From: JAVBQU01 sp031548675
GTDB taxonomy: Bacteria > Bacteroidota > Bacteroidia > Bacteroidales > P3
NCBI GenBank assembly: GCA_031548675.1
Contig: JAVBQU010000088.1
Location: forward strand, 1-13,430
Direction: 5' to 3'
Length of the DNA: 13,430 nt
Shown piece by piece: positions 6,827-13,430 of this stretch (positions are counted from its first letter, which is position 1; each line of letters opens with the position of its first letter). The notes beneath the pieces were generated by a model, which saw only the letters and a list, made by a program, of their open reading frames with translations, was not told where the DNA came from and made no database searches. Both the position numbers and the translations under genes were made by a program.

Positions 6827-7939
6827 TTACCTGCTTTTCCGATAGCTCCATACTGCCCAAGCATTGGAGAAAATGGCAAAACCCAGAAGGGTAAGCAAAG
6901 GCGAGTATAAAGAACTTAAACCTGTACCTTTTAAATATACTCCCCGCATAACAATCATTAAATATTTCAATGGATTTATGGCTGCTATATGCTGTGCCCA
7001 TCCGGGCATGCTGTTAATAGGCGTATAAAGTCCGCTGATAAGGATCAATATCAGCATAAAGAAAAACATCAAAAACATAGCCTGCTGCAAGGTATCGGAA
7101 TAATTTGAAATTACTAATCCGAAACCGGATACGACCAATATGTATAGGGCTGCAAACATATAGACTACCAATAAATTTCCGGCAGGGAAAATTCCATATA
7201 CCAACGCAGCCAAAGTAAGTGCAATGGAAAGGATTACAAATCCGATAATCCAATAAGGAATAAGCTTCGATAGGATAAATGTAAGTTTAGGAACAGGTGT
7301 TACATTTATCTGCTCGATAGTTCCTGTTTCTTTTTCTGTAACTATATTCAATGCGGGTAAAAAACCACAAACCATAGTTAAAAGCATCACTACCAACGCC
7401 GGAACAATAAATGTTTTGTAATCTAAATAGGGATTAAAACGATTCTGCGGAATGATTTCGATAAGCGGCAGGGTTGCTGTTTGGCTTGTTTGTAAGTTTT
7501 CGCTACGGATTTCATTGGAGAAATTCTGCAAAACCATATTTAGATAGGAGCTTCCTAAGCCTCCTTTCATGCCGTTTACGGCATTGGCAGAAATCAGCAT
7601 CTTGCTTGTTCCCGCTGTCTGCATATTTTTTTCAAAATCAGGGGCTATATCCAGAATAATATCTGCTTTACCCTGCTCTATGGCATGCAGACCCTGTGGA
7701 TGAATAGCTGATATATCTGTTAATATAAAATATTTGGATTGCCGTATTTTCTCTACCAGCCGTTTGGAATAGGTAGTTTGGTCGTTATCTACCACACTTA
7801 TGCGTATATCTTTAACGTCCATATTTACAGCCCATGGAAAAATCAGCATTACTGCCAATGGAAACATAACTATCATCCTCGGCAAAAACGGATTCCGGAA
7901 AATCTGTTTAAATTCTTTTTCTATCAAAAACTTAATCAT
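6827..7939 (-). CDS. ABC-2 type exporter permease, YbhR-like
   Basis: This 370-residue protein is one of two membrane subunits of the ABC exporter. It has the family layout: a cytoplasmic start (MIKFLIEKEFKQIFRNP), a first membrane helix (about 21-38), a large extracytoplasmic domain (about 40-172), then five helices (about 176-199, 220-248, 257-277, 286-304 and 345-364). The conserved cytoplasmic block TEKETGTIEQINVTP (201-215) between helices 2 and 3 probably touches the ATPase. It corresponds to the last gene of the E. coli ybhGFSR operon. A 150-base gap separates it from the other permease gene and contains no clear promoter. Substrate cannot be read from the sequence. E. coli YbhFSR has been linked to drug and cation efflux. 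Confidence 0.9.
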   Translation of the reverse strand: MIKFLIEKEFKQIFRNPFLPRMIVMFPLAVMLIFPWAVNMDVKDIRISVVDNDQTTYSKRLVEKIRQSKYFILTDISAIHPQGLHAIEQGKADIILDIAPDFEKNMQTAGTSKMLISANAVNGMKGGLGSSYLNMVLQNFSNEIRSENLQTSQTATLPLIEIIPQNRFNPYLDYKTFIVPALVVMLLTMVCGFLPALNIVTEKETGTIEQINVTPVPKLTFILSKLIPYWIIGFVILSIALTLAALVYGIFPAGNLLVVYMFAALYILVVSGFGLVISNYSDTLQQAMFLMFFFMLILILISGLYTPINSMPGWAQHIAAINPLKYLMIVMRGVYLKGTGLSSLYSPLLTLLGFAIFSNAWAVWSYRKSR

Positions 7940-7983
7940 GCAGTTTTAGGGTTTCTAAAGTTTATAAAGTTGAATGTTTAGTG

Positions 7984-7998
7984 TTCGTTTGCAACGAA
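7984..7998. repeat. Short inverted repeat in the gap between the permease genes
   Basis: TTCGTT and AACGAA flank a TGC centre in the 150-base gap 7940-8089. It could be an mRNA hairpin that sets the expression ratio of the two permeases, or chance. The rest of the gap is AT-rich without a gene. Confidence 0.3.
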
Positions 7999-8089
7999 AT
8001 ATTTGCCGCTTAATATTTTATTTTTCTCTTTTTAGCACTTTTCGCTGAACGGAGGTTCATCATTCATAGTTTATAGTTCATAATTTCAC

Positions 8090-9196
8090 CTACTCCAACC
8101 TTACTTTAAATTTTCTCCAGCTTACCATAAGCAAAAAGAGAGTCATTCCTAAAAGAATCAAGAATTCTTTGTAAACCATAGCCATAGGCAGACCTTCTAT
8201 CATAATTTTTCGTACTCCGGCAATATACCATCGGGCAGGAATGATACATGAAAACCATTGTAAAAATTTAGGCATATTTTCTACCGGAAATATCATTCCC
8301 GACAGCAGCATAACAGGCATCATCATAAGCATGCCCGATATAAGCATGGCTGTTGTTTGATCGTTAGCAATACTTGAAATAAGCAAGCCCAGCGACAACG
8401 AAACGAGAATAAACAGAAATGAAAGCAATAACAGCCATCCTAAACTGCCTGCTATAGGCACTCCGATTACATAGACAGATAGTAATAGGATGGTTGCCAA
8501 ATTTACGCATGAGAGAATAAAATACGGAACGGCTTTGGAAAGGATTACAAAAATAGGTCTCATAGGTGATACCAAAAGTATTTCCATCGTTCCGGTTTCT
8601 TTTTCACGAACCAAGGCTATGGAAGTCATCATGGCACAAATCAGCATCAAAATCAAGCCCATAACTCCGGGAACAAAGTTATACGGACTTTTCAACTGGG
8701 GATTATAAAGCATTCTTACTTCCGGTGCTATGGTGTAGGGAATGTGATATTGCTGTAAAAGTTCCTGCTGGTATTCGCCGATAATTCCCGAAGCATAGCC
8801 TGTCGCTGTTGTTGCAATGTTAGGGTCGGCAGCATCGGCTATGATTTGTACGGAGGCTTTGCCTACATGAAATAAATTTTGGTTGAAATTATTTTCAAAA
8901 ACCAAAATCATAGAAACCTTACCTTCTTTGAGCAGCTCTTCTGCTTCTTCAAAATTATTTACATTTTCTTCTATTTCAAAATATTTGCTTCCCGAAAACT
9001 TACTTATAATCTGCTGTGTTGATGCGTCTTTTGAAAAATCAAGGATTGCTAATTTTATATTCTTTACCTCTGTAGTGATGGCAAATCCGAAAAGCAGTAT
9101 TTGCACTACCGGCATGCCCAAAAGTATCAACATCGTCCGCCTATCGCGAAAAATATGATAAAATTCTTTTTTTACAAATGAAAGAAACTGTTTCAT
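8090..9196 (-). CDS. ABC-2 type exporter permease, YbhS-like
   Basis: This is the second membrane subunit, 368 residues, and a clear relative of the gene downstream. The N-terminus (MKQFLSFVKKEFYHIFRDRR) is the amphipathic coupling helix, followed by a first membrane helix (about 21-41) and an extracytoplasmic domain (about 43-170). Further helices lie at about 173-196, 220-245, 251-275, 283-303 and 343-359. The block VREKETGTMEILLVSP (196-210) matches the conserved loop in its partner. The two permeases would form a heterodimer energised by the two ATPases encoded upstream. The gene starts 19 bases after the acidic protein gene and is probably co-transcribed with it. The ATG at 9196 agrees with the family N-terminus. 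The gene ends in TAG. Confidence 0.91.
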   Translation of the reverse strand: MKQFLSFVKKEFYHIFRDRRTMLILLGMPVVQILLFGFAITTEVKNIKLAILDFSKDASTQQIISKFSGSKYFEIEENVNNFEEAEELLKEGKVSMILVFENNFNQNLFHVGKASVQIIADAADPNIATTATGYASGIIGEYQQELLQQYHIPYTIAPEVRMLYNPQLKSPYNFVPGVMGLILMLICAMMTSIALVREKETGTMEILLVSPMRPIFVILSKAVPYFILSCVNLATILLLSVYVIGVPIAGSLGWLLLLSFLFILVSLSLGLLISSIANDQTTAMLISGMLMMMPVMLLSGMIFPVENMPKFLQWFSCIIPARWYIAGVRKIMIEGLPMAMVYKEFLILLGMTLFLLMVSWRKFKVRLE

Positions 9197-9215
9197 GAAG
9201 GTTTATTACTCGTTT

Positions 9216-9722
9216 TTAAGCAAAATATAATTTAGTTATCTGTCTTAAATACTGTTCTGCATAAGGCATCCGTGTTGTTTTCAAAAAATGCAAAAGGCGT
9301 TCTTTATCTCCTAATTCCAATAAATAAGCTTCGCAAAATTTATCGAGTATAAAAGTACGGCTTACACCGCCTTCTTCATATGTATGATCCTCTTCTTCGT
9401 CCGGCTCCTCTCCTTCCGGAAATTCTCCATCTGCATTGGTTTCTTCTGCAACAAAAAAATCAATAGAGCGGATGGTAAAGCCCAAAAGTTTTTCTTTCAA
9501 TTTTTCAAATTCTACACATACTTCTTCAAAAGGTATATTGAGAATTAAATATCTCCGTTGAATAAAATTCAGATATTTATACAAATCAGGTACAGCATCT
9601 TCTTCTTTTTCCAATTTATGGTTAGACTGTTTTTCAAATTCTATCAATAAATTCTGATAAGAAGTGCTGTTGTACAGTTCTTTTAAATTTTCTGTTGTAG
9701 GGGGATTATCAATAAATTTCAT
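9216..9722 (-). CDS. Acidic protein of unknown function within the exporter cluster
   Basis: This 168-residue protein has no signal peptide or membrane helix and should be cytoplasmic. It is strongly acidic. An N-terminal helical part (about 10-90) is joined by a Glu/Asp-rich, probably unstructured stretch (93-117, with EEPDEEEDHTYEE) to a short helical C-terminal part (about 122-168). I recognise no family and no catalytic motif. Its place between ATPase 2 and the first permease, 19 bases before the permease start, suggests co-expression with the exporter, but nothing in the sequence ties its function to transport. It could equally be an independent gene that landed in the cluster, since a repeat element lies just upstream of it in the gap 9723-10020. 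Confidence 0.7.
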   Translation of the reverse strand: MKFIDNPPTTENLKELYNSTSYQNLLIEFEKQSNHKLEKEEDAVPDLYKYLNFIQRRYLILNIPFEEVCVEFEKLKEKLLGFTIRSIDFFVAEETNADGEFPEGEEPDEEEDHTYEEGGVSRTFILDKFCEAYLLELGDKERLLHFLKTTRMPYAEQYLRQITKLYFA

Positions 9723-9815
9723 AGGTTATATTATTTACTCGTTGTTTATGTTTTTCATGAATCAAACCGGAGGCGTGGAATGCTTATAGAAAATTGTATT
9801 TTGGGATATTGAAAA

Positions 9816-9890
9816 TGTTCAAAAAGTTTTCATTATTGCTTTTACGCCCAACCCCTAAAGGGGAGCTAGAGGTAAAATCAACTTTTTGGA
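9816..9890. repeat. Palindromic REP/MITE-like element, copy A
   Basis: A nested palindrome with outer arms AAAAAGTT (9821-9828) and AACTTTTT (9880-9887), inner arms TTTTAC (9840-9845) and GTAAAA (9872-9877), and a CCCCTAAAGGGG core (9852-9863). Its reverse complement matches copy B near 12.7 kb without B's middle part. It lies in the 298-base gap 9723-10020, where I see no gene or clear promoter. Confidence 0.7.
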
Positions 9891-10020
9891 AGCCCCATTT
9901 TAAAAATATGTCATTATACGATGGATTCAAAACATCCATTTTAATAGTTTATTTAATTATTTCTCTTTTTTGTGCTGCTTAATCTTTTCTTTATCGAAAA
10001 TTTCTCTTGTTTCATTACTT

Positions 10021-10770
10021 TTAATTATCTGTTCTGGTAGCCTTTCGGGCTAATTGATGAAATACCTCGTCCATATTTTGGGCATTAAATTGCAATCTCA
10101 AATTTTTGGGTGTATCTAGGGCTTCAATCCGTCCGTCAACCATAATAGAAACCCGATTGCAATACTCGGCTTCGTCCATATAATGCGTGGTAACAAAAAC
10201 CGTTATTCCCCTATCGGCTGCTTCATAAATCAGTTCCCAAAACTGCCGGCGGGCAGCAGGGTCAACGCCTCCGGTGGGTTCATCTAAAAATACAATTTTC
10301 GGTTCATGAAAAATAGATATGGAAAACGATAGTTTTTGCTTCAAGCCTAAAGGTAGTTCTTTTACCAATTTATCCCGTTGGCTTTCAAATTCCAACTTTC
10401 TTAATAATTCCACTGTTTTTGTTTCAATTTCAGGCTTTTTCATCCCATAAATTCCGGCAAACAAACGAATATTTTCCCAAACCTTTAAATCTTCGTACAA
10501 CGAAAACTTTTGGCTCATATAACCGATGTTTTTCTTTACCTCTTCTGATTCTTTTTCTATATCAAACCCTGCCACCATTCCGTTACCGGATGTAGGTTTA
10601 CTTAATCCGCACAGCATACGCATAGCGGTAGTCTTTCCTGCTCCGTTTGCACCCAAAAAGCCAAAAATTTCTCCTCGTTCAACAGCAAAAGATATATTAT
10701 CCACTGCCGTAAAATCGCCAAATTTCTTAGTCAGATTTTCAGTTGAAATTACAAAAGATTTTGTTTCCAT
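10021..10770 (-). CDS. ABC exporter ATPase 2, equivalent to the C-terminal half of YbhF
   Basis: This 249-residue ATPase would power the exporter. Walker A is GANGAGKTT (40-48), the Q-loop is MSQKFSLY with Gln87, Walker B is IVFLDEPTGG with Asp163 and the catalytic Glu164, and the switch histidine is His196 in TTHYMDEAE. The signature motif is the exception: LPLGLKQ (139-145) instead of LSGGxxQ. From memory, such a degenerate signature is usual for the second half of YbhF-type double ATPases. In a head-to-tail dimer this subunit supplies a full set of catalytic residues and needs the LSGGMKQ of ATPase 1 opposite them. The gene starts 99 bases after ATPase 1 and has its own candidate promoter box, so it may be expressed even if ATPase 1 is broken. 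Confidence 0.94.
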   Translation of the reverse strand: METKSFVISTENLTKKFGDFTAVDNISFAVERGEIFGFLGANGAGKTTAMRMLCGLSKPTSGNGMVAGFDIEKESEEVKKNIGYMSQKFSLYEDLKVWENIRLFAGIYGMKKPEIETKTVELLRKLEFESQRDKLVKELPLGLKQKLSFSISIFHEPKIVFLDEPTGGVDPAARRQFWELIYEAADRGITVFVTTHYMDEAEYCNRVSIMVDGRIEALDTPKNLRLQFNAQNMDEVFHQLARKATRTDN

Positions 10771-10795
10771 GATTATGATGAGGGTTCGTCTGTTA

Positions 10796-10803
10796 CAAAG
10801 CTA
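10796..10803 (-). promoter_or_regulatory. Candidate promoter -7 box for ATPase 2
   Basis: On the minus strand TAGCTTTG matches TAnnTTTG and lies 25 bases upstream of the ATG. No good -33 element is visible at the usual spacing, so support is moderate. It could give ATPase 2 and the downstream genes transcription independent of the disrupted ATPase 1 gene. Confidence 0.4.
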
Positions 10804-10869
10804 AATTATAATCTAATCCTTTTATATAAAAGTATATTCAATTGCAGCTTTAATAAATTTACTTTGCTA

Positions 10870-11790
10870 TTAAACATGCTTTGATGCCAACTGCATAAAA
10901 CAATCTTCAATGCTCGGTTTTATTTCTTTAATCACCACGTTTTTATGTTCTAAGCCCTCTAAATAGAAACATAAATCACTCATATTCAAATTTTCTTTGT
11001 GTTTCATAGTTACATGGTGTACATCTCCAAAGGTAAAACAAGAACGAACTTCCGGATTGTCTCTCAAATCTTTCAACAATTTTGACATATAGTCGCTTTG
11101 TATAGCCCAAAGTGTTTCTGTAAATTGATTGACAATATTTTGAGGCATATCTATCTGCAAAAAACGTCCATCCTGAATTAAAGCAATACGGTCGCAAAGC
11201 GAAGCCTCGTCCATATATGGTGTTGAAACCAAAATAGTAATGCCTTGCTGTTTGAGCTTCTTTAGCATCTCCCAAAATTCTTTACGCGAAACCGGATCTA
11301 CTCCCGTTGTAGGTTCATCTAAGAAAAGTACAACAGGTTTATGAATCAACGCACAGCTTCAAGCCAGTTTCTGTTTCATCCCTCCCGAAAGATTTCCGGC
11401 TCTTCGGGTTTTAAAAGGCTCTATCTGATGGTAAATATCTTTGATTAAATCGTAATTTTCTTCAATTGTGGTATTAAAAACAGTCGCAAAAAAGTTCAGG
11501 TTCTCCTCAACAGTCAAATCCTGATACAGCGAAAACCGACCCGGCATATAACCTACTACTTTACGCACCTGACGATAATCTTGAACTACATCGTAACCAG
11601 CTACTGAGGCTGAGCCCGTGTCGGACAAAAGCAAAGTAGTCAAAATCCGGAAAAGTGTAGTTTTTCCAGCTCCATCAGGTCCGATAATACCAAAAATTTC
11701 GCCTTGTTCTACCTCAAATGAAATATCAAGCAAAGCTTCGGTTGCATTGCGGTATTTCTTACTAATATTTTGGACTACAACAGTATTCAT
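10870..11790 (-). pseudogene. ABC exporter ATPase 1 (N-terminal half of YbhF type), interrupted by an in-frame TGA
   Basis: Read through one stop, this is a 306-codon ATPase in a single frame. Codon 144 (11359-11361) is TGA and lies in KLA-stop-SCALIHKP, where the family normally has Leu (KLALSCAL). One T-to-G change from TTA would explain it. No frameshift is needed. Before the stop are Walker A GPDGAGKTT (37-45) and the signature LSGGMKQ (134-140). After it come Walker B VVLFLDEPTTG (Asp158, Glu159) and a C-terminal extension ending PSIEDCFMQLASKHV. Two motifs are non-canonical: Gly84 replaces the Q-loop Gln (MPGRFSLY) and Pro191 replaces the switch His (STPYMDEA). Both halves remain well conserved, so the stop is recent or a base-call error. 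The gene starts 11 bases after the GyrI-like gene. Confidence 0.85.
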
Positions 11791-11801
11791 TAATTCTCTT
11801 T

Positions 11802-12299
11802 TTAGAATCTTTTACTTATAGGAATCCAAATATCTTCTTCCGAATCAGGGTGATTATTTTTATACTTCTCGCCCAAAACTTCAAAATGAGGACGAGAATA
11901 GTCCAGAATATATTCGGAATTGGGGAGCCAGTCGGTATAAATATACTGAAAAATAGCCCCATCCGTATTTAAGCCTTTGTACGGAAACACAGCGTATAAA
12001 CCTCCCTGTAAATCGAAACGCTCCATCTCTTGCGGAATACTTTCATATACAGAAACTTCAACTGCTGCCCATTTTTCAAACAAAGTATAGGGTTGATAGC
12101 GTGTAAAATAATCTGCTTCATAAATCCGTAAAGAATATAATTCTATACCCGACACATGTAAAATTTCTTTGCGTCTAGGCATAAAATCTTGCCATAATGA
12201 TACAGTTTTATCGTCCACTAACGATGTTTTCACCTGCTTTCCAACCAATTTTTTAGGTTGCAGAATTTCTATGCGGGGTTCGATATTATAAGTTGTCAT
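11802..12299 (-). CDS. GyrI-like / AraC effector-binding domain protein
   Basis: This 165-residue protein is a stand-alone GyrI-like (AraC effector-binding, SOUL-like) domain without a DNA-binding part. Recognisable are the start EPRIEILQPKKLVGKQ (7-22), the central block GGLYAVFPYKG (99-109), and the end IYTDWLPNSEYILDYSRPHFE (120-140) with the acidic residue typical of the ligand pocket, followed by EDIWIPI. The family binds small hydrophobic or cationic molecules. Some members degrade or sequester them, others block DNA gyrase inhibitors. The ATG overlaps the end of the preceding gene by 14 bases, and ATPase 1 follows after 11 bases. This tight packing suggests it handles or senses the molecule exported by the transporter. 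That link is inference. Confidence 0.85.
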   Translation of the reverse strand: MTTYNIEPRIEILQPKKLVGKQVKTSLVDDKTVSLWQDFMPRRKEILHVSGIELYSLRIYEADYFTRYQPYTLFEKWAAVEVSVYESIPQEMERFDLQGGLYAVFPYKGLNTDGAIFQYIYTDWLPNSEYILDYSRPHFEVLGEKYKNNHPDSEEDIWIPISKRF

Positions 12300-12597
12300 A
12301 TATTTCTAAAGCTTTTACCAAACAAGTATTTACCCCTTTCAAGCCGCAAACCGGCAGAGTTAACAAAATAGCTTCTTTAATTTCGTCGCGGGTAGCTCCG
12401 GCTTGCTTTGCCATAGGCACATGAAACATTACTGCCGTATCGTCGCCTTGCGAAGCTTTCATTGCCAAATAAATCAATTGTTTGGTTTTAGCATCTAAAG
12501 CTTTGGTATTTATTAATGATTGAACCAATCCGTTAAAACCTTCGAATACTTCGGGAGCTTCCTGCTGAAAAGCCTGATAGGGATTCTTATTGCTCAT
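12286..12597 (-). CDS. Carboxymuconolactone decarboxylase (AhpD-like) family protein, no CxxC
   Basis: This 103-residue protein has the all-helical fold of the carboxymuconolactone decarboxylase/AhpD family. The conserved part runs from ALDAKTKQLIYLAMKASQGD (33-52) through AVMFHVPMAKQAGATRDEIKEAI (55-77). AhpD-type members have a redox CxxC before the histidine, but here the matching positions are Asp and Ala, so no disulphide reductase activity is expected. His59 remains. The only cysteines lie in the C-terminal helix (CGLKGVNTCL). The start at 12597 follows a candidate promoter at 12621-12628, and the stop overlaps the GyrI-like gene by 14 bases. It is probably the first gene of a transcript that continues into the GyrI-like protein and ATPase 1. 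Its substrate is unknown. Confidence 0.85.
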   Translation of the reverse strand: MSNKNPYQAFQQEAPEVFEGFNGLVQSLINTKALDAKTKQLIYLAMKASQGDDTAVMFHVPMAKQAGATRDEIKEAILLTLPVCGLKGVNTCLVKALEIYDNL

Positions 12598-12620
12598 AAT
12601 TTTATATTGTGTGTTAGGTT

Positions 12621-12628
12621 CAAAATTA
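12621..12628 (-). promoter_or_regulatory. Candidate promoter -7 box for the decarboxylase-like gene
   Basis: On the minus strand TAATTTTG matches TAnnTTTG, with TTTC 21 bases further upstream (12650-12653) as a possible -33 element. The implied leader before the ATG at 12597 is about 15-20 bases. It would separate transcription of this group from the adaptor gene upstream. Confidence 0.5.
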
Positions 12629-12676
12629 GTTTATATTAATTATATATTTGAAATAGTTCTATTTATCTGACGAGGT

Positions 12677-12790
12677 TGTTCAAAAAGTCGATTTTACCCC
12701 TAATCCCCTAAAGGGACTTTCCTAAAATTCATGTAAACAACAACTCCCCTTTAGGGGCTGGGGGTAAAAGGCAATAATGACGACATTTTA
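12677..12790. repeat. Palindromic REP/MITE-like element, copy B
   Basis: Inverted arms TTTTACCCC (12692-12700) and GGGGTAAAA (12761-12769) enclose two CCCCTAAAGGGG-type cores in opposite orientation (12705-12716 and 12746-12757) around a roughly 28-base centre. The outer parts match copy A near 9.8 kb in reverse orientation. It occupies the gap 12598-12839 between the adaptor and decarboxylase-like genes. No transposase is nearby. Confidence 0.75.
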
Positions 12791-12839
12791 TCTTTTATGT
12801 AATACAAGCATTAAAGAATTTTTATCTTACACTTACTTT

Positions 12840-13430
12840 CTATAATTTTACTTCTCCATACATGCCTATCTTCAAATAGCCGTCGTTTTTTACAGCAATT
12901 TTTACAGCATATACCAAATTAGCTCGTTCATCTTTGGTTTGAATAGTTTTAGGTGTAAATTCCGATTTATCCGAAATCCATACTATAGTCCCGTTATATT
13001 CCTTTTTCTCGTCTGTACCAAAATCGGCATAAACTTTTAATGCCTGCCCAAGTTTCATTTTACTCAATTGGTCGGATGTAAAATATGCACGTAAAAAAAC
13101 AGTTTCCATATCGGCAACTTTAAAAAGCGGTTTCCCTACTGAAGCCAATTCGCCTTGTTCTGCATATTTTACTAAAACCGTGCCATTTGCCGGACTTAGG
13201 ATTCTGCATTTTTGTAATTGGTCTTCCAATTGGGCTATTTGAATAGCAACGGATGAACTTTCTTCAGAAGTTCCTTTGCTGGTTTTCTCAAGTGTCGATT
13301 TTTGTGCCGAAAGTTGTTTTTCCAATACCAAAACCTGTGCATTTATATCATCCAATTGTTTTTGGTTAGCCGCATTGGCTTTAACCAAATTAGCAAAGCG
13401 TTTTTGTTCGTTTTTGGCGGTAACAACTTG
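12840..13430 (-). CDS. HlyD/YbhG-family periplasmic adaptor, C-terminal part
   Basis: This is the 3' part (196 residues) of a membrane-fusion adaptor that bridges the exporter permeases to a TolC-type outer-membrane channel. The frame is open to the window edge, so the N-terminus with its membrane anchor is missing; the internal TTG at 13388 is not a start. The fragment begins in a coiled-coil arm (about 1-75, rich in Gln, Lys and Leu), passes through the lipoyl half CRILSPANGTVLVKYAEQGE (about 75-95), and ends in the beta-barrel domain (LRAYFTSDQL, then GQALKVYADFG and IGMYGEVKL). It is the first visible gene of the exporter cluster, matching the ybhG position in E. coli. TolC and TetR genes are often further upstream. 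The gene ends in TAG. Confidence 0.9.
   Translation of the reverse strand, partial: QVVTAKNEQKRFANLVKANAANQKQLDDINAQVLVLEKQLSAQKSTLEKTSKGTSEESSSVAIQIAQLEDQLQKCRILSPANGTVLVKYAEQGELASVGKPLFKVADMETVFLRAYFTSDQLSKMKLGQALKVYADFGTDEKKEYNGTIVWISDKSEFTPKTIQTKDERANLVYAVKIAVKNDGYLKIGMYGEVKL

Noticed and set aside
9794..9982. 62-residue plus-strand reading frame
   Set aside because: It runs through the palindromic element, has no homologue I recognise and no start signal.
11359..11361. TGA recoded as a sense codon in this organism
   Set aside because: No gene here ends in TGA, which would allow it, but no other gene has an in-frame TGA either. The expected residue is Leu, which matches no known TGA reassignment, and Trp is encoded by TGG throughout.
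12286..12597. AhpD-type disulphide reductase
   Set aside because: The CxxC pair is absent at the expected position, so only the fold-level assignment is kept.

Overview
The window looks like chromosomal DNA from a member of the Bacteroidota, probably Bacteroidales. It is AT-rich and mostly lacks Shine-Dalgarno sequences. Several genes have a TAnnTTTG box, the -7 element typical of this phylum, close upstream. The protein types and the tgt-lptG pairing also fit. All 16 genes end in TAA or TAG.

Left part (1-6800), housekeeping: the 3' end of gpmA (glycolysis) is followed by a strong terminator. That terminator runs into six contiguous 41-bp tandem repeats lying between the convergent gpmA and lptG. 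Next comes the minus-strand pair tgt-lptG (queuosine tRNA modification and LPS export permease). Divergent from it is a plus-strand pair of a membrane glycosyltransferase and an overlapping ECF-type sigma factor. A two-gene unit follows, a 58-residue winged-helix protein and the zinc-ribbon protein YjdM/PhnA, and then an unidentified lipoprotein.

Right part (6827-13430), all on the minus strand: a YbhGFSR-like ABC exporter cluster. In transcription order it holds an HlyD/YbhG-type adaptor (cut by the window edge), a carboxymuconolactone-decarboxylase-like protein, a GyrI-like ligand-binding protein, ATPase 1, ATPase 2, an acidic protein of unknown function, and two ABC-2 permeases. The two ATPase genes correspond to the two halves of the double ATPase YbhF. 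Their motif losses are complementary: ATPase 1 keeps the LSGGMKQ signature but lacks the Q-loop Gln and switch His, while ATPase 2 keeps Gln and His but has a degenerate signature. This predicts an exporter with one working and one degenerate ATP site. ATPase 1 carries an in-frame TGA just after its signature motif, so the exporter may be inactivated, or the base may be wrong.

Two gaps in the exporter cluster hold related palindromic repeats built on a CCCCTAAAGGGG core (about 9816-9890 and 12677-12790, opposite orientations). They look like REP or MITE-type elements. No tRNA, rRNA, CRISPR array, complete insertion sequence or prophage is visible. I found no clear new defence or mobile system. 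The strongest leads are the disrupted asymmetric exporter, the 41-bp array and the paired palindromic elements.
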